Part shown: positions 42,010-50,523 of the stretch, piece by piece
Layout: the number at the start of each line of letters is the position of its first letter
Numbering within the stretch: position 1 is the first letter of the stretch
Origin: SIG589 sp964566175
GTDB lineage: Bacteria > Bacillota > Clostridia > Oscillospirales > Acutalibacteraceae
Reading direction: 5' to 3'
Assembly (NCBI GenBank): GCA_964566175.1
Contig: CAZMHU010000006.1
Span: 1-64,000 of the forward strand
DNA length: 64,000 nucleotides
Made by a program: the position numbers and the translations under genes
The notes under the pieces: generated by a model
Database searches by the model: none
The model's input: the letters and a program-made list of their open reading frames with translations, nothing else
Told to the model about the DNA's origin: nothing

Positions 42010-42678
42010 ATGGATAAAAAACTTAAAATTTTGATAGCCGATGACGAAGAGCGTATAACGGCTCTCGTTTCGGATTTTTTGCGTGCAGGCGGCTACGAAA
42101 CACTGACTGCCGCCGACGGTGAAGAGACGTTACGCGTTTTTTACGATAACAGCGATTGCGCTCTCGTTATTCTTGATATTATGATGCCCGAAAAGGACGG
42201 TTGGGAAGTTTGCCGCGAAATACGCAAAACTTCAAGCGTACCGATTATACTACTCACCGCCCGCGCGGAAGAGTTTGACCAACTTGTCGGATTTGAGGCG
42301 GGTGCGGACGAATATGTTACAAAGCCTTTTTCCCCCGCCGTACTCGTAAAGCGGGTTGATGCACTTGTAAAACGCGACCGCAAAGAGGGCGAACAAAACG
42401 GCGGACTTTTAATAGATGCCGATGCCTATACAGCGACGCTTGCGGGAACAACGCTTGATTTGACCGTTAAGGAATTTGAAATTTTGCGCTATCTCCACGA
42501 AAATAAAGGCAGGGTTTTCACACGCGACCAAATTCTTTCGGCTGTTTGGGGTTATGATTTTGAGGGCGATTCGAGAACGGTTGATTCACATATGGCAAGA
42601 CTGAGGACTAAACTCGGTGACTTCGGAAACACACACATTAAAACCGTTTACGGACTCGGATATAAATTTGAGGTGTAG
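42010..42678 (+). CDS. OmpR/PhoB-family response regulator
   Basis: Response regulator of 222 residues. The receiver domain has the acidic pair ADDEE near residue 11, the phospho-acceptor Asp in VILDIMMPEKDGW (about residue 55) and TKPFSP with the conserved Lys. The winged-helix effector domain has the recognition region GDSRTVDSHMARLRTKL. It is cytoplasmic. The kinase gene starts 3 nt after its stop, a clear two-component operon. The pair resembles systems responding to cell-envelope stress, but no target is identifiable. Confidence 0.93.
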   Translation: MDKKLKILIADDEERITALVSDFLRAGGYETLTAADGEETLRVFYDNSDCALVILDIMMPEKDGWEVCREIRKTSSVPIILLTARAEEFDQLVGFEAGADEYVTKPFSPAVLVKRVDALVKRDRKEGEQNGGLLIDADAYTATLAGTTLDLTVKEFEILRYLHENKGRVFTRDQILSAVWGYDFEGDSRTVDSHMARLRTKLGDFGNTHIKTVYGLGYKFEV

Positions 42679-42680
42679 TT

Positions 42681-44156
42681 TTGAAGAAAAAACTTTGGGT
42701 TAGGATTTTTTTACAAATCGCCGCTATTTTTGCGGCGTTCATATTGGTGCTGACGGTTTCGAACAGCGTGTTTCTCGTTCCGTTTTTCAAACACACCGAA
42801 AAACTTTATCTGCGGGAACAGGGCACAGTTGTGAAATCGCTTGATTTTTCAGACAGCAACGCCGTTGTAAACAAACTTTCGGAAATTGCGGAAAATTACA
42901 GTTTCGAAACCGAAATTTATACCGACAGCGGCAAGGTCGTTTACACCTCGTTCGGCAGTCAAATGCTTGATTTTTACTATCGCGGAAACAGCGGCTTTTC
43001 AATGAACCACAAACCGCTTAAAACAATAACTTCCGAAACGCACTCCGACGGCAGCGTTTTCGAAACCGCCGTTGACAATTATACCGACACCGAATACCTC
43101 ATTTACCGCCTGTCGGTTTCGGACGGAATGTATGCGGAACTCAGGGTTCAGACACGCCTACTTAAAAACAGCGCCGAAACGGCGGGACTGTTTGTATCGA
43201 TAATTGCGTTTATCTGTCTTGCCGCCGCTCTGATTTGGACGTTTTTCTCCGCAAGGCACATCTCCCAACCGATAACCGAGATGAGCGAAATCACCCGCGA
43301 TATGGCAAGGCTCAACTTCGACCGCAGGGTAACTGTCGACTCCGCCGACGAAATAGGCGAATTAGGCAACGCGATAAACGGTCTTTCCGAAAACCTGAAA
43401 AGCGCACTTGACGGACTCAGAAAGACCAACGAACGACTTGAAGGTGAGATTGAACTCGAACGTCAACTTGACGTTATGCGCCGCGGGTTTGTTGCCAATG
43501 TTTCGCACGAACTCAAAACCCCGATATCCATAATACAAGGCTACGCCGAGGGACTGAAACTCAATATCAACAGTGACGCACGAGAACGCTACTGCGATAC
43601 GATTATCGATGAGAGCAACCGTATGAACAAACTCGTTTTAGGTCTTTTACAACTTTCGCGCTACGAATCGGGACAGATGCCTCTCTCGCGTGAAAACTTC
43701 TCACTTTCGCAGATGGCGCGAGATATGCTTTTACGCATTTTCGAGGGAACGAACATCACCTGTATTTTCCCCGAAAACGAGGTTTTCGCATTTGCCGACC
43801 CGACACAAACGGAACAACTTTTCGGCAGTATTCTCGAAAACGCAAGAGCCCACGTTAATTCGGGTGGCACGGTCGAAGTTAAACTGACCGAAACGGAAAA
43901 CGAAACGAAGGTTGAAATTTTCAACACAGGCAGTCACGTTGACGAAGAAAAAATGCCGCAAATTTGGCAAAGTTTCTTCCGCGGAGAGGAGTCGCACAAG
44001 CGAAACGAAAACCGTTTCGGACTCGGGCTTTCCATAGTGAGCGCGATTTGTCGACTAAGCGGCAAAAACTGCGGTGTTTATAATACGGAAGACGGCGTTT
44101 GCTTTTGGTTCACGGTTGACGGCATTGTAAAAAGCAATGAAAAAACAGTAGACTAA
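42681..44156 (+). CDS. sensor histidine kinase (HAMP-HisKA-HATPase)
   Basis: Membrane sensor kinase of 491 residues. The first transmembrane helix is at about residues 8-32, the extracellular domain at about 33-165 and the second helix at about 168-190. A HAMP domain follows. HisKA has NVSHELKTPISIIQGY with the phospho-acceptor His. HATPase has an N-box variant (GSILENARAHV) and the G2 box FGLGLSIV. The G1 region reads EIFNTGSHV, a degenerate form of the usual DxGxG. The start is TTG at 42681 after GAGGTG. It is co-transcribed with the regulator just upstream. Confidence 0.92.
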   Translation: MKKKLWVRIFLQIAAIFAAFILVLTVSNSVFLVPFFKHTEKLYLREQGTVVKSLDFSDSNAVVNKLSEIAENYSFETEIYTDSGKVVYTSFGSQMLDFYYRGNSGFSMNHKPLKTITSETHSDGSVFETAVDNYTDTEYLIYRLSVSDGMYAELRVQTRLLKNSAETAGLFVSIIAFICLAAALIWTFFSARHISQPITEMSEITRDMARLNFDRRVTVDSADEIGELGNAINGLSENLKSALDGLRKTNERLEGEIELERQLDVMRRGFVANVSHELKTPISIIQGYAEGLKLNINSDARERYCDTIIDESNRMNKLVLGLLQLSRYESGQMPLSRENFSLSQMARDMLLRIFEGTNITCIFPENEVFAFADPTQTEQLFGSILENARAHVNSGGTVEVKLTETENETKVEIFNTGSHVDEEKMPQIWQSFFRGEESHKRNENRFGLGLSIVSAICRLSGKNCGVYNTEDGVCFWFTVDGIVKSNEKTVD

Positions 44157-44177
44157 ATGAAAAAAGTGTGATATACT
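44149..44177 (+). promoter_or_regulatory. promoter of the FAD-protein gene
   Basis: TAGACT, 17 nt and TATACT, overlapping the end of the kinase gene. Confidence 0.45.
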
Positions 44178-44244
44178 GACAATGTGTGTGCCGAAAACCA
44201 ATTTCGGCAAAATCTTTGTTTTAACAAACAAAAAGGATGATAAT

Positions 44245-45645
44245 ATGGCTAAATATGATGTTACCATTGTCGGCGGCGGTGCAGGCGGTCTTTTTGCCGC
44301 TTATGAGTTTTCAAAACTCTGCCCCGAGGCTAAAGTATGTCTGCTCGAAAAGGGTGCTCCGCTTGAAAAGCGAAACTGCCCTATTGACGGCGAGAAAATC
44401 AAAAACTGTATAAACTGCAACCACTGCTCCATTACCACAGGTATCGGCGGTGCGGGCGCATTTTCGGACGGAAAGTATAATATCACCAACAACTTCGGCG
44501 GCGACTTCCACCACTACGTCGGCGATGAACCCGCACTTTCGCTTATGCGTTACGTTGACGATATTAACCTTGAGTTCGGCGGCGAGGGTGCAAAGATTTA
44601 TTCCACCGTCGGCTCGGACATCAAGCGCCGCGCACTTCAGTACGATTTGCATATGCTCGATGCTCAGGTTCGTCACCTCGGCACGGAGCGCAACTATTAT
44701 ATACTCAAAAACCTTATCGAATACGTTTCGAAATATGTTGACATACGCTATTACACCGAGGTTGAAGACGTCGAAAAGTGTGACGGCAGTTGGCACATAA
44801 CCTGCAAAAACGGTGACGATGTTGAAAGCACATATGTTATCATCGCCGCAGGACGCAGCGGTTCAAAATGGACAGGCGAACTCTGCAACCGTTTCGGCAT
44901 TCGCAACGAGAACAACCGTGTTGATATCGGCGTTCGTTTTGAGTGTCCCGCAGAGGTTTGGGAGCCCATTACCGACAGCGTATATGAAAGCAAAATTATG
45001 TACCGCAGTCCCAAAACACGTTCGGTCTGCCGCACATTCTGTATGAACCCGCACGGCGAAGTTGTTGCCGAAAACACAAACGGAATTGTAACGGTAAACG
45101 GCCACAGTTATGACGACCCGTCGCTTTATACCGGCAATACTAACTTTGCGTTGCTCGTAACACACAAATTCACCGAACCTTTTAAGAACTCCAACGCATA
45201 CGGCGAGCACGTTGCCGCACTTGCGAATATGCTTGCGGGCGGCGTTATGGTACAGCGTTTCGGCGATTTGCTTGAAGACCGCCGAACCAACCCCAAGCGT
45301 TTACAGGAAAGTTTCACAAGACCGACGCTCGACGCAAGCCCCGGAAACCTTGCGCTTTGTATGCCCAAGGCAACGCTCGACACCATTATCGAAATGATTT
45401 TTGCGCTTGACAAACTCGTCCCCGGAACAGCAAACTTCGACAACCTGCTTTACGGAACGGAAGTCAAATTCTACAACTCCCGCGTTGAGATTGACAACCA
45501 CCTCGAAAGCAAGGAAAAGGGTCTGTTCTTCATCGGTGACAGTTCGGGCACTACACACTCGCTTTCCCAAGCATCGGCAGAAGGAATTTACGTCAGCCGT
45601 TATATCTCAAGTCTTATAAGCGGAAAAGAAATCAAACTTTATTAA
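44245..45645 (+). CDS. FAD-dependent dehydrogenase-like flavoprotein (COG2509 type)
   Basis: Cytoplasmic flavoprotein of 466 residues. The N-terminal FAD-binding motif IVGGGAGGLFAAYEFSK is followed by a Cys-rich segment CINCNHCSITTGIGGAGAFS that is characteristic of this group. VIIAAGRSGSKWT in the middle and FFIGDSSGTTHSLSQASAEG at the C-terminus complete the flavin fold. The family is widespread in Firmicutes, but its reaction is not established. I chose the ATG at 44245 after AAGGATGA; the longer frame from 44182 contains the promoter-proximal leader. It is monocistronic with a strong terminator. Confidence 0.85.
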   Translation: MAKYDVTIVGGGAGGLFAAYEFSKLCPEAKVCLLEKGAPLEKRNCPIDGEKIKNCINCNHCSITTGIGGAGAFSDGKYNITNNFGGDFHHYVGDEPALSLMRYVDDINLEFGGEGAKIYSTVGSDIKRRALQYDLHMLDAQVRHLGTERNYYILKNLIEYVSKYVDIRYYTEVEDVEKCDGSWHITCKNGDDVESTYVIIAAGRSGSKWTGELCNRFGIRNENNRVDIGVRFECPAEVWEPITDSVYESKIMYRSPKTRSVCRTFCMNPHGEVVAENTNGIVTVNGHSYDDPSLYTGNTNFALLVTHKFTEPFKNSNAYGEHVAALANMLAGGVMVQRFGDLLEDRRTNPKRLQESFTRPTLDASPGNLALCMPKATLDTIIEMIFALDKLVPGTANFDNLLYGTEVKFYNSRVEIDNHLESKEKGLFFIGDSSGTTHSLSQASAEGIYVSRYISSLISGKEIKLY

Positions 45646-45649
45646 AACA

Positions 45650-45690
45650 AAAACGGACATTTTCCATTTTGGAAAACGTCCGTTTTATTT
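45650..45690. terminator. bidirectional terminator
   Basis: Stem AAAACGGAC/GTCCGTTTT plus TTTTCC/GGAAAA with one mismatch and a 5-nt loop, T-rich on both sides. It separates the FAD gene from the convergent lipoprotein gene. Confidence 0.88.
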
Positions 45691-46304
45691 TATTCTTCGG
45701 GATAGTCCGTGCGTACATAGATATTGACGGAATTATTGCCGGAAGGATTGTTTGAGGAAATTGTGAGTTTCTTTTCTTCGACTTTGCATTTGAGTTTTAT
45801 CGCATAGGTGGAATAATAAAGCGTTAAATCGCCCTCTTTGTAACCGTCGCCGGAAGAGGTTTCCGTGAACTCATACCGTTCGTAATCGAGCAATACCGAA
45901 CCGTGATATGTTGTTCGAACGGAATTGTCGGAAGAGAAGATATATAAAACCTCGTCACCCGTTACGTCGGTCGTTTCGCCGCCGCTGGTTTTTTCCGTAT
46001 TTTTCCAACAACCCACGATAGTTATCTTTCCGGTAAAATCGGTATCGGCGTCGCGGAAGAAGTTTCTCGATGAAGTATTTTGCGAGGCTGTGTCACCCGA
46101 ACTTGTGCTTTCTTGTTTTTTGGAAGTCGTACCGGTTGCGCCCGAAAGTTTTGAAGAAGCGTATTCGCTTTCGTCTCCCGCAAAAACGGTTGACGGTGTG
46201 CCGCTTTCAGTCTTGTCTTTATCGGTATTGCCCTTTTTGCCGCCACAAGCAACAAGCGAGAAGAAAAGCGTTAAACAGAGAGTAATACAGAGAATTTGTT
46301 TCAT
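45690..46304 (-). CDS. small lipoprotein of unknown function
   Basis: Secreted lipoprotein of 204 residues. The lipobox LVAC places the modified Cys at about residue 20. A Ser/Thr/Gly/Lys linker of about 65 residues follows, and then a folded domain of about 115 residues that starts FTGKITIVGCWKNT and is rich in beta-strand-type sequence (YIFSSDN, YERYEFTETS, LTLYYST). It resembles the small lipocalin-like or DUF4-style lipoproteins common in clostridia, but I do not recognise a named family. I chose the ATG at 46304 with GGAGG 5 nt upstream; the frame from 46316 starts upstream of that site. It has its own promoter and terminator. Confidence 0.75.
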   Translation of the reverse strand: MKQILCITLCLTLFFSLVACGGKKGNTDKDKTESGTPSTVFAGDESEYASSKLSGATGTTSKKQESTSSGDTASQNTSSRNFFRDADTDFTGKITIVGCWKNTEKTSGGETTDVTGDEVLYIFSSDNSVRTTYHGSVLLDYERYEFTETSSGDGYKEGDLTLYYSTYAIKLKCKVEEKKLTISSNNPSGNNSVNIYVRTDYPEE

Positions 46305-46369
46305 AAAAACCTCCAAAAAAGTTTTAAAACAACATCAAAACATCTTCTTTGTTGTTCAATTTTAATAAC

Positions 46370-46398
46370 AGTATACCTTTTTCGAGGTAAAAAATCAA
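46370..46398 (-). promoter_or_regulatory. promoter of the small lipoprotein
   Basis: On the minus strand TTGATT, 17 nt and TATACT, just downstream of the small-RNA terminator, so the lipoprotein need not depend on that transcript. Confidence 0.6.
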
Positions 46399-46410
46399 CA
46401 GCAAATATAT

Positions 46411-46648
46411 AAAAAGGGAGTCGGCACGAACCGACTCCCTCAAAACTTATTTCATTGGACTCACCTAAGTGTAGTTATATATAAAATTGATATTTATGAT
46501 ATTATATTTTTTTAATTATTTTTCCGGATAAAGACTTAACAAATCTTTGGACTCACCCCTTTACAGTTAGTTCAAACGTAACCTACTGTACATCGGAATT
46601 ACCCCTTTCTTTGTTTTCTCGTTTTCTTTGTCTTTCTCTTTTCTACGT
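46411..46648 (-). ncRNA. candidate small RNA with three extended Shine-Dalgarno-like elements
   Basis: A transcript of about 237 nt is bounded by a strong promoter and an intrinsic terminator (stem 46416-46424 with 46431-46439, six-nt loop, TTTTT). It holds no ORF above 10 codons. The first ~48 nt are nearly all purine. Three motif copies (minus strand, plus positions 46591-46608, 46545-46562, 46452-46469) read AAAGGGGTAATTCC, AAAGGGGTGAGTCC and TTAGGTGAGTCC. These resemble the complement of the 16S rRNA 3' tail, AAAGGAGGTGATCC, with one gap and one insertion. Copies two and three share a perfect 11-bp repeat. A hairpin TACAGTAGGTT/AACTAACTGTA follows the first copy. I recognise no known RNA family. 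Confidence 0.6.
46567..46593 (-). CDS. possible 8-codon leader ORF inside the small RNA
   Basis: ATG at 46593 reads MYSRLRLN and stops. AAAGGGG ends 8 nt upstream, a good ribosome site. Copy three of the motif likewise precedes a two-codon frame (Met-Lys-stop, 46447-46455). These may be chance, or minimal ORFs engaged by the ribosome. Confidence 0.25.
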   Translation of the reverse strand: MYSRLRLN

Positions 46649-46652
46649 CTAT

Positions 46653-46681
46653 ATTATAACCGCTGCATCGCCGTTTTTCAA
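46653..46681 (-). promoter_or_regulatory. promoter of the candidate small RNA
   Basis: On the minus strand TTGAAA, exactly 17 nt and TATAAT. The asnA terminator lies upstream, so this unit starts independently. Confidence 0.75.
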
Positions 46682-46778
46682 CTGACAAAGCCGCCAAATA
46701 TTTTTTCGTTTTTTCTACTAACACTTGTGTGCCGAACTGTGTTATAATTATAATGTTGCGGCAGTTAAATGCGCCGAA

Positions 46779-46821
46779 AAAAGACACCGTTTTGAACAAA
46801 ACGGTGTCTTTTGTTTTTTGT
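46779..46821. terminator. bidirectional terminator at the end of asnA
   Basis: 15-bp perfect stem (46779-46793 with 46798-46812), loop GAAC, T-runs on both strands. Confidence 0.92.
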
Positions 46822-46823
46822 GA

Positions 46824-47825
46824 TTATAATAGAACAATTCCTTTTTCTTCGCATTCGCGGCGTGTTTCCTGCGGCCAGACCGACGCTTGTACTTCGCCGA
46901 TGTGCGCCTTTCGCAAAAAGAACATACACATTCTAGACTGTCCTATTCCGCCGCCGATAGTGTAGGGAAGTTTGCCCTCGAGCAAACGCTTATGAAAATC
47001 GAGTTCACATCGGTTTTCGACTCCGCGGATTTTCAGTTGGCGCAAAAGACTTTCTTCGTCAACGCGTATGCCCATTGAAGAAAGTTCGAGTGCAATATCC
47101 AACACGGGATAATAAACCAATATATCGCCGTTAAGTTCCCAATCGTCATAGTCGGGGGCACGACCGTCGTGCGGTTTGCCCGAACGGAGCGCTCCGCCTA
47201 TCTTCATTAAAAATACCGCGCCGTTTTTCTTTGTTATTTCATACTCGCGTTCCTTTGCGCCGAGGTCGGGATACATATCCTCAAGTTCCTGTGCGGTCAC
47301 AAAAGTTATATCTTCCGGCAAAAATTTATGCACAAACTCATATTCGTCGGCAACATAGTTTTCGGTGTGTTTCAAAGAGTTATAAACACACTTTACCGCG
47401 CTTTTAAGTGTTTTTTCCGTTCTGTCTTCCTTTGCTATAACCTTTTCCCAGTCCCACTGGTCAACAAAGGCTGAATGAATATTGTCAAGGTCTTCATCAC
47501 GACGTATAGCATTCATATCGGTATAAAGTCCTTCACCTATACGGAAACCGTATCTGCCAAGGGCGTCACGTTTCCACTTTGCAAGTGACTGAACAACCTC
47601 ATAGTCGCCTTCTTCACCTTTAATATCAAATGCAACAGGGCGTTCTGTTCCGTTCAAAGTATCGTTAAGTCCGGAGGCACGGCTTACAAACAGTGGTGCC
47701 GAAACACGTGTGAGATTAAGTTGAATGGAAAGATCCCGTTCAAAAAAATCTTTTACCTTTTTTATTGCTATCTCGGTCTGCCTTGTGTCAAGCAGTGAAC
47801 GATAGCCTTCCTGCAATTTGTTCAC
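46824..47825 (-). CDS. asnA: aspartate-ammonia ligase (asparagine synthetase A)
   Basis: Makes asparagine from aspartate, ammonia and ATP (333 residues; E. coli AsnA has 330). The class II synthetase-like fold shows LTRVSAPLFVSRASGLNDTL at the N-terminus, VEKSLAKWKRDAL-like VVQSLAKWKRDALGRYGF, VDQWDWEKVI and the C-terminal GGGIGQSRMCMFFLRKAHIG. I chose the GTG at 47825, 5 nt after GGGAGGA; the ATG at 47840 overlaps that site. It has its own promoter and terminator. Confidence 0.95.
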   Translation of the reverse strand: MNKLQEGYRSLLDTRQTEIAIKKVKDFFERDLSIQLNLTRVSAPLFVSRASGLNDTLNGTERPVAFDIKGEEGDYEVVQSLAKWKRDALGRYGFRIGEGLYTDMNAIRRDEDLDNIHSAFVDQWDWEKVIAKEDRTEKTLKSAVKCVYNSLKHTENYVADEYEFVHKFLPEDITFVTAQELEDMYPDLGAKEREYEITKKNGAVFLMKIGGALRSGKPHDGRAPDYDDWELNGDILVYYPVLDIALELSSMGIRVDEESLLRQLKIRGVENRCELDFHKRLLEGKLPYTIGGGIGQSRMCMFFLRKAHIGEVQASVWPQETRRECEEKGIVLL

Positions 47826-47859
47826 ACAAATTCCTCCCATCACCCAAAATATAAGAGTA

Positions 47860-47888
47860 ATTGTACCATATTTATTGATTTATTGCAA
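47860..47888 (-). promoter_or_regulatory. sigma-A promoter of asnA
   Basis: On the minus strand TTGCAA, 17 nt and TACAAT, about 35 nt before the GTG start. Confidence 0.65.
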
Positions 47889-47978
47889 TAAAAACCGCCC
47901 TCAACCGTGTTGTTTTTTTTCTGACAAAAAATAAACAAAGTTGATTTTATATTTTGGGCATAAAATATAAAATAGTGC

Positions 47979-48007
47979 TTGCTTTTTGTTCAATCATTTG
48001 CTAAAAT
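47979..48007 (+). promoter_or_regulatory. promoter of the DUF4091-GH130 operon
   Basis: TTGCTT, 17 nt and TAAAAT with the extended -10 TG, 34 nt before the ATG. Confidence 0.5.
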
Positions 48008-48041
48008 CAATATTACAAACACCGTTTTGGGAGGTTTTATT

Positions 48042-49493
48042 ATGCAAAAAAACTTAAAGGTATGGTTTACCACACCTGAACACAAAATCCGCCCCCGTTC
48101 ACACCTGACTTGGGGCAAATGTGAAAGTTATCACATCTATGTTGCAAAAAAGGCAACCGAGGGTTGTCAGGTTTCGTTTTTAGCACCCGAAAACCGTGAA
48201 GGTTTTACTATTGAGGTTGCGGGCGATACTTCTGCCGGATTTAAAATCGAACTTCTGCGCGAGCATTATGTTTCCTGCGCCGGTGCGCTTTATCCCGACC
48301 CTGTTGTTCCCGATGACGGACACTTTCACCTTGAAGAAAACTGCAACGTTACATATCTTATAAATATCGTAACCGATGAAAACACCGTTGCGGGCGAATA
48401 CGCTCTCAAGGTTATTATAAAGGAAAAGGGCGAAGTTTACGGCGAATATGACCTCACCGTTACGGTTTGGAACTTTGCTATTAAACCGACAAAACTTATG
48501 GACACCGCTTTCGGAATAAGCAAACGCTTTATCACCGAGCGCCAACCTTCGCCCGACCCGGACGCTCTTTACGAAAAATATTACAATATGCTGCTTGAGC
48601 GTTATCACATCTGCGGATATCATCTTCCGTACGATATTCTCGACGAGCGTGCCGATAAATATTTAAACGACCCGAAGGTTACGACCTTTGTTATTCCGTA
48701 TGACGTTCCGGACGAGACAATCGTTGCATATCACAAAAAACTCAGCAGCAATCCCGATTGGTTTAAAAAAGGTTTCTTCTATGTTGTGGACGAACCCTGC
48801 AATATGGAAGCATACGATAAAATCGAAGCATCTCACGCAAGGCTTAAAAAACTTTACCCGAACTATCAGGCGGTTTCTCCCTTCTTTAAAGACCCATCCG
48901 ACGGAAACGGTGTTCGCGCGGTTGACCTGCTTGAAAAGTTTTGCAGTGTTTGGTGTCCGAAAATCAACCTTTACAAAGATAAATGGTTTGTCGATTATAT
49001 GCACAACCGTGACAAAATGGGTGACCGTGCTTGGTGGTATGTATGCTGGGAACCCGGCCTGCCTTACAGCAATGTATTTATTGATATGGACGGTTTCTAT
49101 ACCCGCTGTTTGTTCTGGCAACAGTATCTTCACGATGTACGCGGTTTGCTTTATTGGGAAACCGCGCACTGGTTCAGAGGAAATCCGTGGGATAACACCT
49201 CACTCGTTGCCGACCTCTCATACTATTGTTTCGGTGACGGTTCGCTCTTCTACACGGGCGACCGCGTAGGTATCGACGGCCCTGTCGGTTCTCTCCGTTT
49301 GGAACTTCTGCGTTACGGCATTGAGGATTTTTATATGCTCGAACAGGCAGAAGAAGTCTTCGGTCGCGAATGGGTAGACTCGCTTGTCAAAAACGTTACA
49401 CCGAACGTTCGCGAATACAACGACGACCACGACGAACTCGACCGCACACGTATCGAGATAGGCAACAAATTAAGCGAGTATTACTCAAAATAA
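48042..49493 (+). CDS. DUF4091 glycoside hydrolase-like protein
   Basis: Cytoplasmic protein of 483 residues with no signal peptide. An N-terminal beta-sandwich (about residues 1-150) is followed by a TIM-barrel-like domain. The latter has FFYVVDEPCNMEAYDKI, an Asp-Glu pair like the catalytic DE of GH123-type enzymes, then VWCPKINLY, GLLYWETAHWFRGNPW and the DUF4091 segment GPVGSLRLELLRYGIEDFYML. A glycosidase role, perhaps on N-acetylated or deoxy sugars, is inferred from this resemblance. It lies 15 nt before the GH130 gene, so the two probably act in one sugar-salvage route. GGGAGG lies before the ATG at 48042. Confidence 0.82.
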   Translation: MQKNLKVWFTTPEHKIRPRSHLTWGKCESYHIYVAKKATEGCQVSFLAPENREGFTIEVAGDTSAGFKIELLREHYVSCAGALYPDPVVPDDGHFHLEENCNVTYLINIVTDENTVAGEYALKVIIKEKGEVYGEYDLTVTVWNFAIKPTKLMDTAFGISKRFITERQPSPDPDALYEKYYNMLLERYHICGYHLPYDILDERADKYLNDPKVTTFVIPYDVPDETIVAYHKKLSSNPDWFKKGFFYVVDEPCNMEAYDKIEASHARLKKLYPNYQAVSPFFKDPSDGNGVRAVDLLEKFCSVWCPKINLYKDKWFVDYMHNRDKMGDRAWWYVCWEPGLPYSNVFIDMDGFYTRCLFWQQYLHDVRGLLYWETAHWFRGNPWDNTSLVADLSYYCFGDGSLFYTGDRVGIDGPVGSLRLELLRYGIEDFYMLEQAEEVFGREWVDSLVKNVTPNVREYNDDHDELDRTRIEIGNKLSEYYSK

Positions 49494-49508
49494 ACAAGGA
49501 GAAAAAAT

Positions 49509-50465
49509 ATGATTAAAAGAGACGCAACAAGAATTTTTAAGCGTTACGAAGGAAACCCAATACTCGACGTTAAGGATTTTCCCGGCGTAGCACAACTTTA
49601 CAATCCCTCACCCGCAATGTACGGCGATGAGACAATTTTGCTTATATCCGTCGTTGACCACGCCGCAACAAGAGGTTACGGCAACGATGTCGGACAGACC
49701 CGCATTGCGCGCAGTAAAGACGGTCTTCACTTTACTCTCTCCGACGAAGATTTCATCAAACTTGACGATAACGAATATCCCAACCACCTTTTCCACCACT
49801 TTATAGACAACCGCACAACAAAGATTGACGATACGTACTATATTGTAACACCTGTTATGGTAAAGGATTTCGGAACTCCGCTCGGATATCTCGGTTATAC
49901 AAAAGATTTTGAAACCTACACTCCAGTTACGGCAATTACCGCTCCCGCAAACCGCGGTGCGTCGATATTCCCCGAAAAGATAGGCGGAAAGTATTATAAA
50001 CTCGACCGTCCTTCAACCCCCGCCGCCGCAGGTGATATTTGGATTTCCGCCAGTGAAGATCTCGTTCACTGGGGCGAATTTAAGCCGGTTATCGCACACG
50101 GATACCGTTTCTGGAACAACGACAAAATGGGCCCGACACCCCCGATTAAAACAGATAAGGGTTGGCTTGTCATCGTTCACGGTGTATTCAGTCCCGCCGG
50201 CGGTACACAGTATTACCTCGGCGCTATCCTTCTCGACCTTGACGAGCCATGGAAGGTTATAGGAAAGACAAACAGTTATATTATGGGACCGGAAGAGTGG
50301 TACGAACTCCACGGAAACAGCGATAACACCTGTTTTGCCTGCGGTGCTGTTGCCGATTACGACAAAGATCAAATTCGCCTTTATTACGGCGGAACAGATA
50401 AGTACATCTGTCTTGCAACAGGCAGTCTTTCGGAACTCGTTCAGGCCTGTATTGACCAAATCTAA
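49509..50465 (+). CDS. GH130-family glycoside phosphorylase
   Basis: Five-bladed beta-propeller enzyme of 318 residues, probably a beta-mannoside-type phosphorylase that uses inorganic phosphate to split a disaccharide. Signatures are IFKRYEGNPILD at the N-terminus, FPEKIGGKYYKLDRP, MGPTPPIKTDKGWLVIVHG and YYGGTDKYICLATGS. The exact glycosidic substrate cannot be read from the sequence. No signal peptide is present, so it acts in the cytoplasm with the DUF4091 protein. AAGGAGAAA precedes the ATG, and a strong terminator follows. Confidence 0.88.
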   Translation: MIKRDATRIFKRYEGNPILDVKDFPGVAQLYNPSPAMYGDETILLISVVDHAATRGYGNDVGQTRIARSKDGLHFTLSDEDFIKLDDNEYPNHLFHHFIDNRTTKIDDTYYIVTPVMVKDFGTPLGYLGYTKDFETYTPVTAITAPANRGASIFPEKIGGKYYKLDRPSTPAAAGDIWISASEDLVHWGEFKPVIAHGYRFWNNDKMGPTPPIKTDKGWLVIVHGVFSPAGGTQYYLGAILLDLDEPWKVIGKTNSYIMGPEEWYELHGNSDNTCFACGAVADYDKDQIRLYYGGTDKYICLATGSLSELVQACIDQI

Positions 50466-50490
50466 TCAAGAAATATTTATACTTCATACA

Positions 50491-50523
50491 AAAACACCTC
50501 GGTTTTCAACCGAGGTGTTTTTT
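50491..50523. terminator. bidirectional terminator
   Basis: CACCTCGGTT/AACCGAGGTG with a 3-nt loop flanked by A4 and T6. It ends the GH130 operon and the convergent ABC operon. Confidence 0.92.

Noticed and set aside
46411..46648. Considered as a riboswitch or attenuator for the lipoprotein at 46304
   Set aside because: The lipoprotein has its own promoter downstream of the terminator, and no alternative antiterminator pairing was found. The link remains possible but is not favoured.
46741..46821. Plus-strand TATAAT boxes before the asnA terminator, suggesting a tiny plus-strand RNA
   Set aside because: No acceptable -35 spacing, and the product would be only the terminator hairpin.
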